Shown here: in pieces, positions 27,543-37,489 of the stretch | Position numbering within the stretch: position 1 is the stretch's first letter | How the letters are laid out: every line of letters starts with the position of its first letter | Source: Stentor coeruleus | Lineage: Eukaryota > Ciliophora > Heterotrichea > Heterotrichida > Stentoridae | Length of the DNA stretch: 42,106 bases | NCBI GenBank assembly: GCA_001970955.1 | Contig: MPUH01000642.1 | Location: 1 to 42,106, forward strand | Direction of reading: 5' to 3' | Translations under genes and position numbers: made by a program | Notes under the pieces: model-generated | The model's input: only the letters and a program-made list of their open reading frames with translations | Told to the model about the DNA's origin: nothing | The model's database searches: none

Positions 27543-28637
27543 TTAGGCTCTAGATAGGCTACGCTTTGAATTTTTGTTCCGTTTACGTTCTTTTGGTGTT
27601 TCACATCTAAGTTCCACAATCTTATTATTCACAGTCTCTGGAGCTCCAGGTAAAAAATTAAACTCCATTTTCTGTGGTGATTGCTCATCAACATTCTCAT
27701 CAGAAATTTCGATTTCCCCAAAATACTCTTCATAAAAAGGTATTATCCTATTTTTCAATTCATCTATATTATCCCTCATGACAATTTCCAAAGCTTTAGA
27801 AATAAACACTTCCGAATCCGCCCTTTGATACAAAAGCGAATGAGAAACACTTAAATTGAAATAACAAACAGCTTCATAATAACCATAACGTGAGTCTTCT
27901 TTAGGGAAACTTTTTATCACATCCAAACATGCTAAATTAAACTCGTTGCTTTTTTTACAATCCCCTGATTTAAAAGCAGCAAATCCTGCCATAGAATAAA
28001 GTTGAATGCTTAAATCAGTATTTTTGCTTGGGTTCACAAGAGAAAGTCCTCTTAGAAAAAATTCAAGACCTGCATTCGGCTTTCTTTCTTTAAGAAAATA
28101 TAATCCCATACTGCTTAGATGTTACAGCAAGTTTATTCTAACCCTGACAACTTTTCTATTAAAAAATTTCACTGGGGATTTTTTATCTGTCATTTTTTGC
28201 AAGGTCATCAAAATATTATAAGCCTGAACTTTTTTTTCATTTCTTATACTATTCAAAGCCCAATTCAAAAATATGTAACACATATCTTTTACATGTTTTG
28301 ATATCTTATTATTGGTTACTAATTTTTTGCTTCCACTTAGTTTCTTTTTTAAAGGGATTGATTCGAATAATAGTTCTGCTGCATCAGCGAGTTTTCGTTG
28401 TTGTTCTAAAGAATATGCGTGATAATCTAGTTCTGTGTGGTTATTACTTTCAACTTCACTGTGGAGTTTTGGTTGGATTTCAGTTAGTTCGTCACAAACA
28501 TTTTTGAGATCTTTGATACTACGGAGATCTTCTGTTGGAAGTGAGGAAAGAACANCACAAACATTTTTGAGATCTTTGATACTACGGAGATCTTCTGTTG
28601 GAAGTGAGGAAAGAACATTGATTTGCTGTTTACGCAT
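27543..28637 (-). CDS. TPR-like helical-repeat protein, unknown
   Basis: About 338 aa after removing a 15-nt intron (28111-28125) and collapsing a 62-bp assembly duplication that adds 21 spurious residues near the N-terminus. Paired amphipathic helices with A/G and Y/F at TPR-like positions (for example around residues 160-270) suggest three to five TPR-type repeats: A..LLF..IPL, AYNILM.L, GLEFFLRGL.LVN, AGFAAFKSGD, CYFNLSVSHSLL. The C-terminus is Lys/Arg-rich and disordered. TPR proteins mediate protein interactions; this one's partner is unknown. Without both corrections the gene appears as two pieces. Confidence 0.75.
28111..28125 (-). other. 15-nt spliceosomal intron ending in CAG
   Basis: On the minus strand this reads GTAACATCTAAGCAG. 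It removes an in-frame TAA and joins a leucine-rich helix to MGLYFLKERK in frame. A10 is present. It is the only intron here with CAG instead of TAG at its end. Confidence 0.85.
28493..28617. repeat. 62-bp direct duplication around an N (assembly join)
   Basis: Positions 28493-28554 and 28556-28617 are identical with N at 28555. It lies in the coding region of the TPR-like gene; 63 extra bases stay in frame, so the duplicate looks like a real repeat in the protein but is almost certainly not. Confidence 0.9.
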
Positions 28638-29074
28638 ATTTATATTAGGGTGCTAATTTTTTATATAAAGTAAAGTTTGTAATATATATAGAGAGGAAGA
28701 GAAATTCAAATATAAGGATATAGGAAGTTTAAGATTAGGGTTTTTTTTTTTGGAATATAAGAATTTTGTGTTGAGGATTTTAGATATGGATAAATTTATT
28801 ATGATTTTTGGATTAGATTTTTTTAAGATTTTATGTTTCGATTTATACAATATTATATCTTTTCCTATCAAGTTATCAATAAGCCATAAATTAATCATTT
28901 ATCTGCCTAAGCTAAAAATATTTTAAATCTCACACCCTATATATCTAACTAATCATAAAAAGCACTTCTCTCACATTAATCCTCCCCAAACATCATAAAA
29001 AATCCTAACCTAACAAACATCTAAATACCTCTGTTAAAAAAAAGAGAAAACCAAAATTTTATAATAAATAAAAT
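28638..29074. other. divergent intergenic region with strand skew
   Basis: This holds two promoters. The plus strand is nearly C-free at 28681-28800 and nearly G-free at 28921-29040, with the switch near 28845. An open frame at 28653-28898 on the minus strand is AT-rich and low-complexity and is not called a gene. Confidence 0.65.
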
Positions 29075-30727
29075 ATGTTTATCCTATTAATTCTTCATCA
29101 AGTTCACGCATCTGGTTTCAGTACCGACATAGGTGAAGTTGCAGGTCTAACTTTTATTGGGATTGCATGCTTCCTAGTATTCTGTACATCAACAATGATT
29201 ATTTCACGCCCTGAACGTAAAGGTGTTATATCAAGTCTTATCCATATAATAATCCTCATACAATTCACCAGATATACATGCCTTATGAATTTTACAGCCT
29301 CAGAATTTTATTACAAATTTTTCAATATATTCACCATAATCCAAGATCCATATGAATTATTCAATACAACCCCTCAGTCTCCATGGCAAATCCTCCGTTT
29401 TGAATCAACTAATTTTATCGAAAACAGTATAGCTCATTTAATATTAATCCCAATAATTCTCTTAGTGTGGATATTTATAAAATGCTTTGTAACTAAATAT
29501 CAAGGACCAAAATGGAACCGTTTTTTTGTATTTACAGCTTATGCTTCAACTTTGGATTTGAGTGTTTCAGCTTTTATCCAAATCAAAAATGTAACTTATA
29601 TTTAGTTATCTTTTGACTCAATAATAGATATATTTGGATCAGTTTTTGCATTATCTTATATTGCTTTTATCCTTGGGCTTATAAGTTTACAATTGTTTTT
29701 TATATATAAAACTCGTTATGAGTCTCTTTATGTTGCTGTGATTATTGAAGAATTTGAAGTTGATAAGGATTATTATTTTTATTTTTATTTCCCTAGTATG
29801 ATATGCTTAAAAGTATTATATGCATGTTTATTAGTTTTTACTAGAGATAAACCTTATACTGTGCCAATAGTCATGAGTATAATGAATTTGATTTTATGTA
29901 ATGGATATATAGTTTCATATATTGTATCGATAAGACCTTATTTTCGTTTATCTGATATGGTAATTGTATTGTTTGGAATTTGTATTGAAATATTTTTCCT
30001 GTTTTTCCCTATGATTTATTCTGTTAATGCTGTTTCTGATATTATTATAGACAGTTTGACTATTGGTATCTTGTTTATTGGTTTGGCTTTATTTCAGATT
30101 AAAGCTTATTTAGATGTTAAAGAACCAAAAACATTAACCCCAGGGGTAGAGGGGAAAAAACAAACAGCTAAAGTTATATCAGAAACTGATGGGCAATTAG
30201 AAAACTCTAGAAATATGATTTTAAATATGAGTTCTGATGAAAAAATAATTTCTTATGATGATAAAACTTCAGTTGCCGGGAGGAAAAATGGTTTTTTTGA
30301 TGATAAGGTTTCTAAAGATCCTGTACTTCCTATTTTTTCTGGACAAATAGCAGATGATCAATATCTTGGGAATAAAGATAAAAAATCTGATATAGTGAGA
30401 ATACCTAGCAGAGGTTCAAGTAAAATTTTTGATTTCACTGGAGAAGTAAAAGCTGAAAAAAATGTTTATAATACATATAAAAACCCTAATGATGGGGTTA
30501 ATGGAATTAGGGATATTTCACCTGATACTCAAGGTAATAATAGCATATATAAAAATAGGCAAAATGATGATAATATGTTGAGAGATTTAAGGGATATTGA
30601 TAGTATTAGCAATTATATAGGGGTTCAGGAAAGGGAAGATAAGGTTAATTCAGTTATAGAGTATCCGAAAAAACCAAGGGTAGATCTTAATAAATTCACT
30701 GTGAAGACAAGGTTTAACTTCGAATAG
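29075..30727 (+). CDS. polytopic membrane protein, unknown
   Basis: About 545 aa after removing a 15-nt intron (29591-29605). Hydrophobic segments (about 20-44, 50-70, 120-140, 150-165, 175-205, 230-250, 258-280, 287-320, 325-345) give eight to nine spans. An N-terminal hydrophobic stretch could serve as a signal peptide. The final 190 residues are a soluble, Asp/Lys/Asn-rich tail, probably cytoplasmic. The pattern recalls the C-terminal membrane domains of ciliate TRP/FLC-type proteins, but I see no diagnostic motif and do not assign a family. The splice junction lies within a membrane segment. Confidence 0.8.
29591..29605 (+). other. 15-nt spliceosomal intron
   Basis: This reads GTAACTTATATTTAG, ends in an in-frame TAG, and keeps the frame. 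Splicing joins two halves of a membrane protein. A10 is present. Confidence 0.9.
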
Positions 30728-30977
30728 TATTTATATAAAAAGTATTTAGTTAGTTTATGTAATTATTATTTTGATTTGGGAAAAGCATGGATTACAAAAG
30801 TAAATTCATAAATGCAAAGTGGTTATATTAAATGTATCAAAATCAAAACATATAATTTTATATGTTTATTTGTCATAAGTTCTAAAAGCATATATGCTTT
30901 AGTTTAAAATTACATCTTATTATAACTTTTATTATATTTTACATTGTAGTTTTTTTTATATATAGTTGCTTATAATT

Positions 30978-32975
30978 TTATCCTTGCATTCTAGATATCA
31001 TTTTCTCAGTTATTTTCTGCACATTATGGCAAATGTTATCATGAAGTTCTCTAATTTCCTCTATTTTCTTATTCAAAGTGTGAGTTGTTAACAAAATATC
31101 AGCAGAGCCTAATTCATCAATTTCAAAGTCTCTCCAAGTTTTTTGATAATCAATAAACCTATTTTGAATATATTTTCTTATTTTTTCAAGAGTGAAATCA
31201 AAAGGACTCCCATCTTTTTTCAATTGAAATATTACTTTTAATTCGATTATGTTTCTTAAACTTTTCAAACTCTCATATTCAGCTTTTTTTTTTAGTTCAT
31301 GTTCTATATAAGGATATTTTCTAATAATATCTTCTAAATGTTTTTTTTTTAAAGTTAATACTTTTGTATTTATCATAGCTTTACAAGTAAATATTCTTGG
31401 AGATGATTTAAATATTTCAATAAAACCAAAATCATAACTTTTTCCAACTTGCTGAAATATAATCATTTTTTCACTATATGCAAACCCAACTCTTCCTGAT
31501 ATAATAAAATAAACCTCATCAGGATGATCACAAAAATTATAAATAACATCTCCATTTTGAAATTTTTGCGAGATAAGAAAAGGGATAATATTAGATATAA
31601 AAGCCCGATCTTTCTCTTGGAAAAATTTTATCTCCCTTGCATAACCTTTATGCATTGCCATAGAAACCTCAAACCTAAGTTTTTTAGGTAATCCAATTAT
31701 GATATCCTGCTTATTATACAAACTTCCTCCAGTATTTTCTGTAGAATATTTAATAGCATCTTTAATTTTAATTTTCAACTCTCTACTAAGCTTGGAGTCT
31801 TTACAAAAATTCTCAATAACCGAAACTTTATATTGTAAAATACTTTCTTTTGTATCAATATTAAACATCATATTTGACACACTACTAATGCTAAAAGTTA
31901 CAAAGAACATGACAATAATAATCCAAATAATTACAAGTATACGTTCTAAATCATTATTTGCTGCAATATCCCCATATCCTACAGTTGCTAAAGTTGCCAT
32001 AGTAAAATATAATGATCTAAGATAAAGACTTCCTATATCTAAATCTAAATATCCATATTTAACAACCCAAGTATCAGAATTAAAATCTTGAAATTTAGCA
32101 GAGTAAAACCATAAACAAGACATTAAATGTAAAAGTAACACTGCAGTTATAAACCCTTGAAATAATCTCATAGCAGAGGTTTTTATATACAAAACATCTT
32201 CAATTTTCCTCATAAGCCTACTATTACTACTACTATTCTTGAATATTTTCAATAGTTTCGAAAGCCTTAAAAGTTTTGTAAGTCTAGGCAAACGGGCTAA
32301 TCTTAATAAACTATTATAATTCCTACCACTTCCAGATATAACATTAAATGGAAAACAAGATATAATATCAATAAAAAACCAAGATTTGGCATAACTACAA
32401 AATATTGTCTTGCGTTTTGTCATTAAAACCCCGTATTGATTATAATAAGCTGAGTTCATCGTCACGATAATATCTAAAAAAAACAAAGCGTCTAATATAA
32501 GGTCGAGATAATACCAAGTATCTTGACTATCAGATTCAAAAAATGCCATAGTCAAAGGCATGATTGTCGCAGTGTATAATAAAAGGATTGAGATAAAAAA
32601 ATTCCATACTTCATGAAATAGGCTTTTTGGATGAAAGATAAATCTAGATATATTCTCAGTATTCATAGATGAAACATTATGAGATGATGATGATGTAGAT
32701 TTATTGTTTGAGGATGATAAAGATTGATTTTGATTAGAAGTAGTATTTAAGTCTTGTATTTGAGTATAGTATTTTGATAGAATTGATTTGTATTTAAGCT
32801 TCATTCGGACTCTGCGCCAGACTTCTTTGTATTTAGTTTTTGTTTTTGTGAAGTTTTCGTATAGATTTTTTAAGGTGTTGGGTTTTTTATTTTTTTTGAA
32901 GTTCCGGGGTATGGAAAGGAGGATTTCAAAGTCTAAGTCTTTTTGGGCTAATTTTTTATAGTTTTTGGTTTCCAT
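30978..32975 (-). CDS. CNBD-type voltage-gated K+ channel
   Basis: 665 aa. The first 110 residues are basic and then Ser/Asn-rich. S1-S3 lie at about 122-212, S4 at about 223-246 with regular Arg/Lys, S5 at about 272-292, the filter TVGYGD at 332-336 predicting K+ selectivity, S6 at about 343-370, the C-linker, and the CNBD fold at about 460-555. The binding cassette reads FGFIEIF instead of FGEI, so the ribose-contacting Glu is missing while the Arg (PRIF) is kept. Ligand binding is therefore uncertain. It shares the pre-S1 FI(M/F)HP motif with the channel at 6586-8517, suggesting a common subfamily, but lacks that channel's zinc knuckle. In ciliates such channels set ciliary membrane potential (family knowledge). 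Confidence 0.93.
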   Translation of the reverse strand: METKNYKKLAQKDLDFEILLSIPRNFKKNKKPNTLKNLYENFTKTKTKYKEVWRRVRMKLKYKSILSKYYTQIQDLNTTSNQNQSLSSSNNKSTSSSSHNVSSMNTENISRFIFHPKSLFHEVWNFFISILLLYTATIMPLTMAFFESDSQDTWYYLDLILDALFFLDIIVTMNSAYYNQYGVLMTKRKTIFCSYAKSWFFIDIISCFPFNVISGSGRNYNSLLRLARLPRLTKLLRLSKLLKIFKNSSSNSRLMRKIEDVLYIKTSAMRLFQGFITAVLLLHLMSCLWFYSAKFQDFNSDTWVVKYGYLDLDIGSLYLRSLYFTMATLATVGYGDIAANNDLERILVIIWIIIVMFFVTFSISSVSNMMFNIDTKESILQYKVSVIENFCKDSKLSRELKIKIKDAIKYSTENTGGSLYNKQDIIIGLPKKLRFEVSMAMHKGYAREIKFFQEKDRAFISNIIPFLISQKFQNGDVIYNFCDHPDEVYFIISGRVGFAYSEKMIIFQQVGKSYDFGFIEIFKSSPRIFTCKAMINTKVLTLKKKHLEDIIRKYPYIEHELKKKAEYESLKSLRNIIELKVIFQLKKDGSPFDFTLEKIRKYIQNRFIDYQKTWRDFEIDELGSADILLTTHTLNKKIEEIRELHDNICHNVQKITEKMISRMQG

Positions 32976-33375
32976 AATTATATTAAAAAAGTTTAGTGGA
33001 AGGGTTTAAAAGAAGTAGTATGGGTGAATGTGAATGAAAATAATTAGGATTTGATAATATTAAAATGGGTGATAAGGATAAGAGCGATTAGGAAGATTTT
33101 GTGGGATGAGAAGCAATTATGCATGGCTTGGATTGAAGAATTTTATTAGTAGGGATGTTAAATGTGATATTTTTTTTTTATTGTGTCTGAATGAAGAAAG
33201 TTATGAAGTTTGGTGTGGACTATGAAATTTACTCAAATCCAAGTCTTTCAAATTTTGTATTTACATGATATAAACAATCTCCTTATAATTGCTCATTTAA
33301 CTAAATCATTAATCATCTCTCTTGCAAACCATTTACATCTAAAAAATATCATTTATCTATATTTCTAATATTCTA
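32976..33375. other. intergenic region between two minus-strand genes with strand skew
   Basis: At 33001-33120 the plus strand has about two C in 120 bases. From about 33230 it is G-poor. No gene was seen. Confidence 0.6.
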
Positions 33376-36194
33376 TTAAACTAAATAAATTACTCCTCCA
33401 ACATACTTTGAGTTGTGTTTCATTACAGCATAATTAGCCCCAAGCTCAACACCAAATAAAGTTGCTGCAACTCCAACAGTAATAACCGTATTAGCTCCTT
33501 TAACAGATAAACTTGCAGCTTGTCTTATACCATTTTGAAAAGCAATCTTAGCAGTTTGCCTTACTCCTTCCGAAATCCCAGAAACGACAATCCTCGCAGC
33601 AACTCTTTTAAGCCCACTTTTCATAATATCTCTCAATACAATCCTTGCTGAACTAAACCCAAAACCACTTAAAACAAGATTTCCATTTTCTAATGACCAA
33701 GGTGCATAAACAGACTTATCCCCACCTAAATGATATTGAAGTAACTTACTTCTTCCTTCATAACTCTTATTAAGTTTTTCAAATATACATAAAAAATCTG
33801 TACAATCATTTATAAACCCAGGATCAGAAAACTTTTTATCATTATTCAAATACTGAAGAATCTTTTTCACAACATGCTTATCTTTTAATTCTGTCCCTAC
33901 CGTCTGTAAGAAGAAGTCAAAACGGTTTAAATATTTAACACTTAAGCTTATCCCATCAGATTTATCAGATTTTTTAATCATATTCACATACTTTTTTATA
34001 AACATTTTTTTTATACTATTCAAAACTGAACAGTCTATATTAACTTTATAACAATCTGGGACTATAAACATTTGGAAAATACTAGGTATACAAGATAAAA
34101 CTTCTTCAATTTGTTTTATTAAATTGTTATCATATACTATTCCTAGTTTATCAAGATATTTTTCAACATTTTCAAAATCTCTGACAGCTTTGTATTTGTT
34201 TTTTATAGAACTTTTGAAGTTCATTTTTTCGTTTATGTAGAATTTCGNTTTTCAAAATCTCTGACAGCTTTGTATTTGTTTTTTATAGAACTTTTGAAGT
34301 TCATTTTTTCGTTTATGTAGAATTTCGAGTAAATTATTGTTGCACTTTTTTCAATAAGCCATTTGTCGTTGATAAAAATTTTCCCGAAATTGTTGTCCCA
34401 GTAGACGAGAAGTTCAAGGTATTTGTTGTTATAGGAAAAATATTCTTTGATTGTAGAATTGATTAGAATATGTTCGATACGTAAATAATGAGGGTTAGCT
34501 TTAAATATTCTTTGGGAGTATGAGGGGAAATAATGGGTGAAGGATGGGTTTTTTTCTATGAATTTTACGAAAAGGTATTGGCTGTTGATGAATTGATGGA
34601 TGTTTGGACTAAAGATTAAGGTTGATTGATCATCTCCAATAATTTTGAATCTTCTTAAACCATCATTAGGACCCTTGATTAAAATAATACAAGGGCAGTC
34701 TATTGTAACAACTTGACTTTCGATTTCTAAATCTTCATCGATCACAACAGCATAATCAGCTTTAATAAAACATCTTCCACTACATATAATTTTTTTAGGC
34801 AATTCACTAATAAACACAACTTTTGAATACACAAAATGTTCAATAACTTCAATAGATTCTTTCCTTTCAAAACCTTCCTTATGTATTTTCATTAATTCCA
34901 TTTTAAATTCTAAGCTTAAATCATTTGTAGCACTATCTTTTCTCACTAAATCCATAAGATTATTTGAACATTTTGATAGAAAATCTGAATATGCTAAATA
35001 CCCATTTGCTGGATTGTATGATAAAAAAAAATAAAGATGAATTTTTTTTCTGATATGAGGTGGGATGAAAATCATTGTTGAATTTGACCAGAATAAAAAC
35101 ACTTTGACTGGGAAAGTTTTGAACTGAGGATTTGTAAAAAGGATTTCAGTTATAGAAATTTTAACATCTTTCCAATAGTCAGAAACATTTTTGTAGTCTT
35201 CAATTTCAACACATAATTTTTCAGAATTTGCAATGATCATTTCTTCACTCATTTGAAAAACACTTTCTGCAGGGATTTTTATAATAATATCTTGACCATC
35301 TGGTTTTGCTTTTACAATCATCGTGTTGCAGAAAAATTTTATGTTTTCTTTATTTTTAAAGTCAACATTTTCATCAAGAATCACAAGTTCTTTATTTAAT
35401 ATAATACCATTACTATTCTCAAAGTCCTTTGACAAATAGCAAGAAGATAAGAAATCAATATTGTATTCACCAGATGGAGGAGTATTTAAATAATTATACA
35501 AAAATGATTCATAGAAATCCATATCAAAATCTTCAGTAGTAAGGATTTCACATTGAAATATTTTTGAAAGAATTTTACTACGATTTGCATCAGAAAACGA
35601 AAAGTAGCCTTGTTGAAGTTCGTCAGGTTTATTGAAAAAACTATGAGTAATTTGGCAATTAAGAAGTCCTGATATTATAAGATTTGAACAGTTATTGCTG
35701 ATGTATTGAATAAATTCTATAAAATTATCGAAATAGTCCGATGGGAATTTAGTTATTACTATATGAATTCCTTTTAAGTGTCTTTGATCAAGCCTATATA
35801 ATTCACTAACTTTATCTAAAAAAACAATAAATTCACTTCCGTTTTCATACAGCATCATTTCGTAATCAAAAACCAGCACTAGGCGTATTTTTTGGTATTT
35901 AAGCAGAGTTCTATAGATAGTATAAATTTCAAAGGCTTTTTTATCCGGGTTATCATATATCTTTAATACCTCTGGCATATCGCAATAGTTACCTATACTA
36001 AAAGCTTTATAAATACTAGGCTTATCATTATTCCCTATGCCTAAATATGATTTCTGTGCTAAAATATCATAAGTATTGCTTTCTGAATTATAATTGATAT
36101 CAAGAGGATTTTCTATTAGAAAGTTGTGCAAGATGCTCTTTCCAGCTCCTGTATATCCAATAAGAAAGCTTATAGCTGTTTCTGTATGTGCCAT
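33376..36194 (-). CDS. large P-loop GTPase-like protein with hydrophobic C-terminal region
   Basis: About 912 aa once the 79-bp duplication and N are collapsed; in the given sequence the frame is broken there. A G1/Walker A motif GYTGAGKS lies at 13-20, a DMPE that may be G3 near 72-75, and ITKFPSD near 147-153 that may be G4 (TKxD-like), giving a TRAFAC-type GTPase head such as AIG1/dynamin-like groups. A long beta-rich middle without known domains follows. The last 90 residues are an Ala/Gly/Val-rich, alternately basic and hydrophobic region (SARIVLRDIM...GVAATLFGVELGANYAV) that looks membrane-active or membrane-inserted. No relative is recognised by name. The function is unknown: membrane remodelling or immunity-like GTPase roles are hypotheses only. 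Confidence 0.8.
34169..34327. repeat. 79-bp direct duplication around an N (assembly join)
   Basis: Positions 34169-34247 and 34249-34327 are identical with N at 34248. The 80 extra bases shift the frame of the P-loop gene and cut it into two. Both pieces encode the same short stretch beginning MNFKSSIKNK, which proves the overlap. Confidence 0.93.
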
Positions 36195-36650
36195 TTATAA
36201 AGCAAGTTATTAAAGTCTCTAAGCAAAGATAGCAAATAGAAGAAATTCATTTTAGTATAAAATTCGAAATTTGATTCTATGCTAATTACAATAATCTGGA
36301 TAAATAAAAAAATCATATTTCCTTATTTAAATCAACAAAATAAGTTTATACACAATAAATATCAATTTTATCATCGATTTTTAAACAATAAAATCTCACC
36401 ATTCTTAGCCTTATAACAATTACACATTCCTCCTATAGTTTTTTTTATCTATATCCTAATAGATTATAACCCAAATCATGAATAAAAATTTTTATAGTAA
36501 AAAAAAATTATACCTCTCAGCAAATCTTAAACATTAAATCACATTTTCCAATCAAAAAAAAAATATGCCAATATATTTTAACTTTTATATTCAATATCAT
36601 AATAATCTCCAATAAAATTTACTAATAAAATTAACGTAAGTGCAAAAGCT
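36195..36650. other. divergent intergenic region
   Basis: This holds promoters for the P-loop gene (minus) and the small basic gene (plus). The right two-thirds are G-poor and A/T-rich. No element was recognised. Confidence 0.55.
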
Positions 36651-37163
36651 ATGCATAATAACTACGAAAATCTTCAAATGATTATTTCTGACTTTGGCCC
36701 AGAAGTTGAACTATCTCCAAGTACAAGTCACAATTCTTTCCTTGTTGAAATTGACTTTAATCAAGACATCAGTGATTCTTTACGCAAAGAAATAAACATG
36801 AGGTATTTGCGTTCAAAAACAAATAAAAATTACAAATTTCCTCGTGTGAATGCGAAAAGTACTAAGCTTCGGATAAGTAAAAACTTTCAAGATTCTAATG
36901 TTCTGAGAAGTTATCAATATTTTGGGGAAAATAAGAAAAACAGAAGCTTAAGTCCATATGAGTCAAATCTTAATAAAATATTCAAATCTACATCCCCAAC
37001 TAAAATTAATCTTACAATGTCATCGAAAACTCCTATACCTATATCAATATCATCAAAAATGAAGTATTCTAGCAAGCTTCCTAAGATAATCAAAAGCTCT
37101 TTAGATCAAAAAAAGACCCCAAGAATATACAATTATATTACAAAGCGAAATAAAATCCAGTAA
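36651..37163 (+). CDS. small basic Ser/Lys-rich protein, unknown
   Basis: 170 aa, pI clearly basic. The first 50 residues are mixed and slightly acidic (EVELSPSTS...EIDFNQDI). The rest is Lys/Ser/Asn-rich with several S/T-P sites (SLSPYES, STSPTK, KTPIP). No domain, signal or membrane segment is visible. ATG at 36651. It could be a phosphorylated cytoskeletal or chromatin accessory protein, which is only a guess. Confidence 0.6.
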   Translation: MHNNYENLQMIISDFGPEVELSPSTSHNSFLVEIDFNQDISDSLRKEINMRYLRSKTNKNYKFPRVNAKSTKLRISKNFQDSNVLRSYQYFGENKKNRSLSPYESNLNKIFKSTSPTKINLTMSSKTPIPISISSKMKYSSKLPKIIKSSLDQKKTPRIYNYITKRNKIQ

Positions 37164-37489
37164 TTGTTTGTGTAAGGTTTACTAATAATGGAAGTAATAA
37201 ATCATAAATAATAAAAACTTAACACCTTTAACTCATTCAGCAGAGTATGTAAAATATTTTTTACAGTTATATTATTTTCTTGCTGAGTACAATAAATATT
37301 TTTACCTTTAGTTACTTTTTATCAAACTAATTAAACTTATCCATGACAAATCCTAACAATATAATCACCAAAAATAATATAAAATCCTCAATTAAAGCCC
37401 ACTTCCCACAATAAAAAAATCTTATTTATACTCGAATTCTTATAAAAACCTAAAATCCTCAATCTATAAAATAAACTTATTATCCTTAT
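37164..37489. other. convergent intergenic region
   Basis: The 3' flanks of two convergent genes. The plus strand changes from G-over-C at 37164-37205 to nearly G-free from about 37330. No gene was seen. Confidence 0.55.

Noticed and set aside
28653..28898. Minus-strand 81-aa frame upstream of the TPR-like gene
   Set aside because: Asn/Lys/Leu/Ile-rich composition in a C-free tract, no motif, and it sits in a promoter region.
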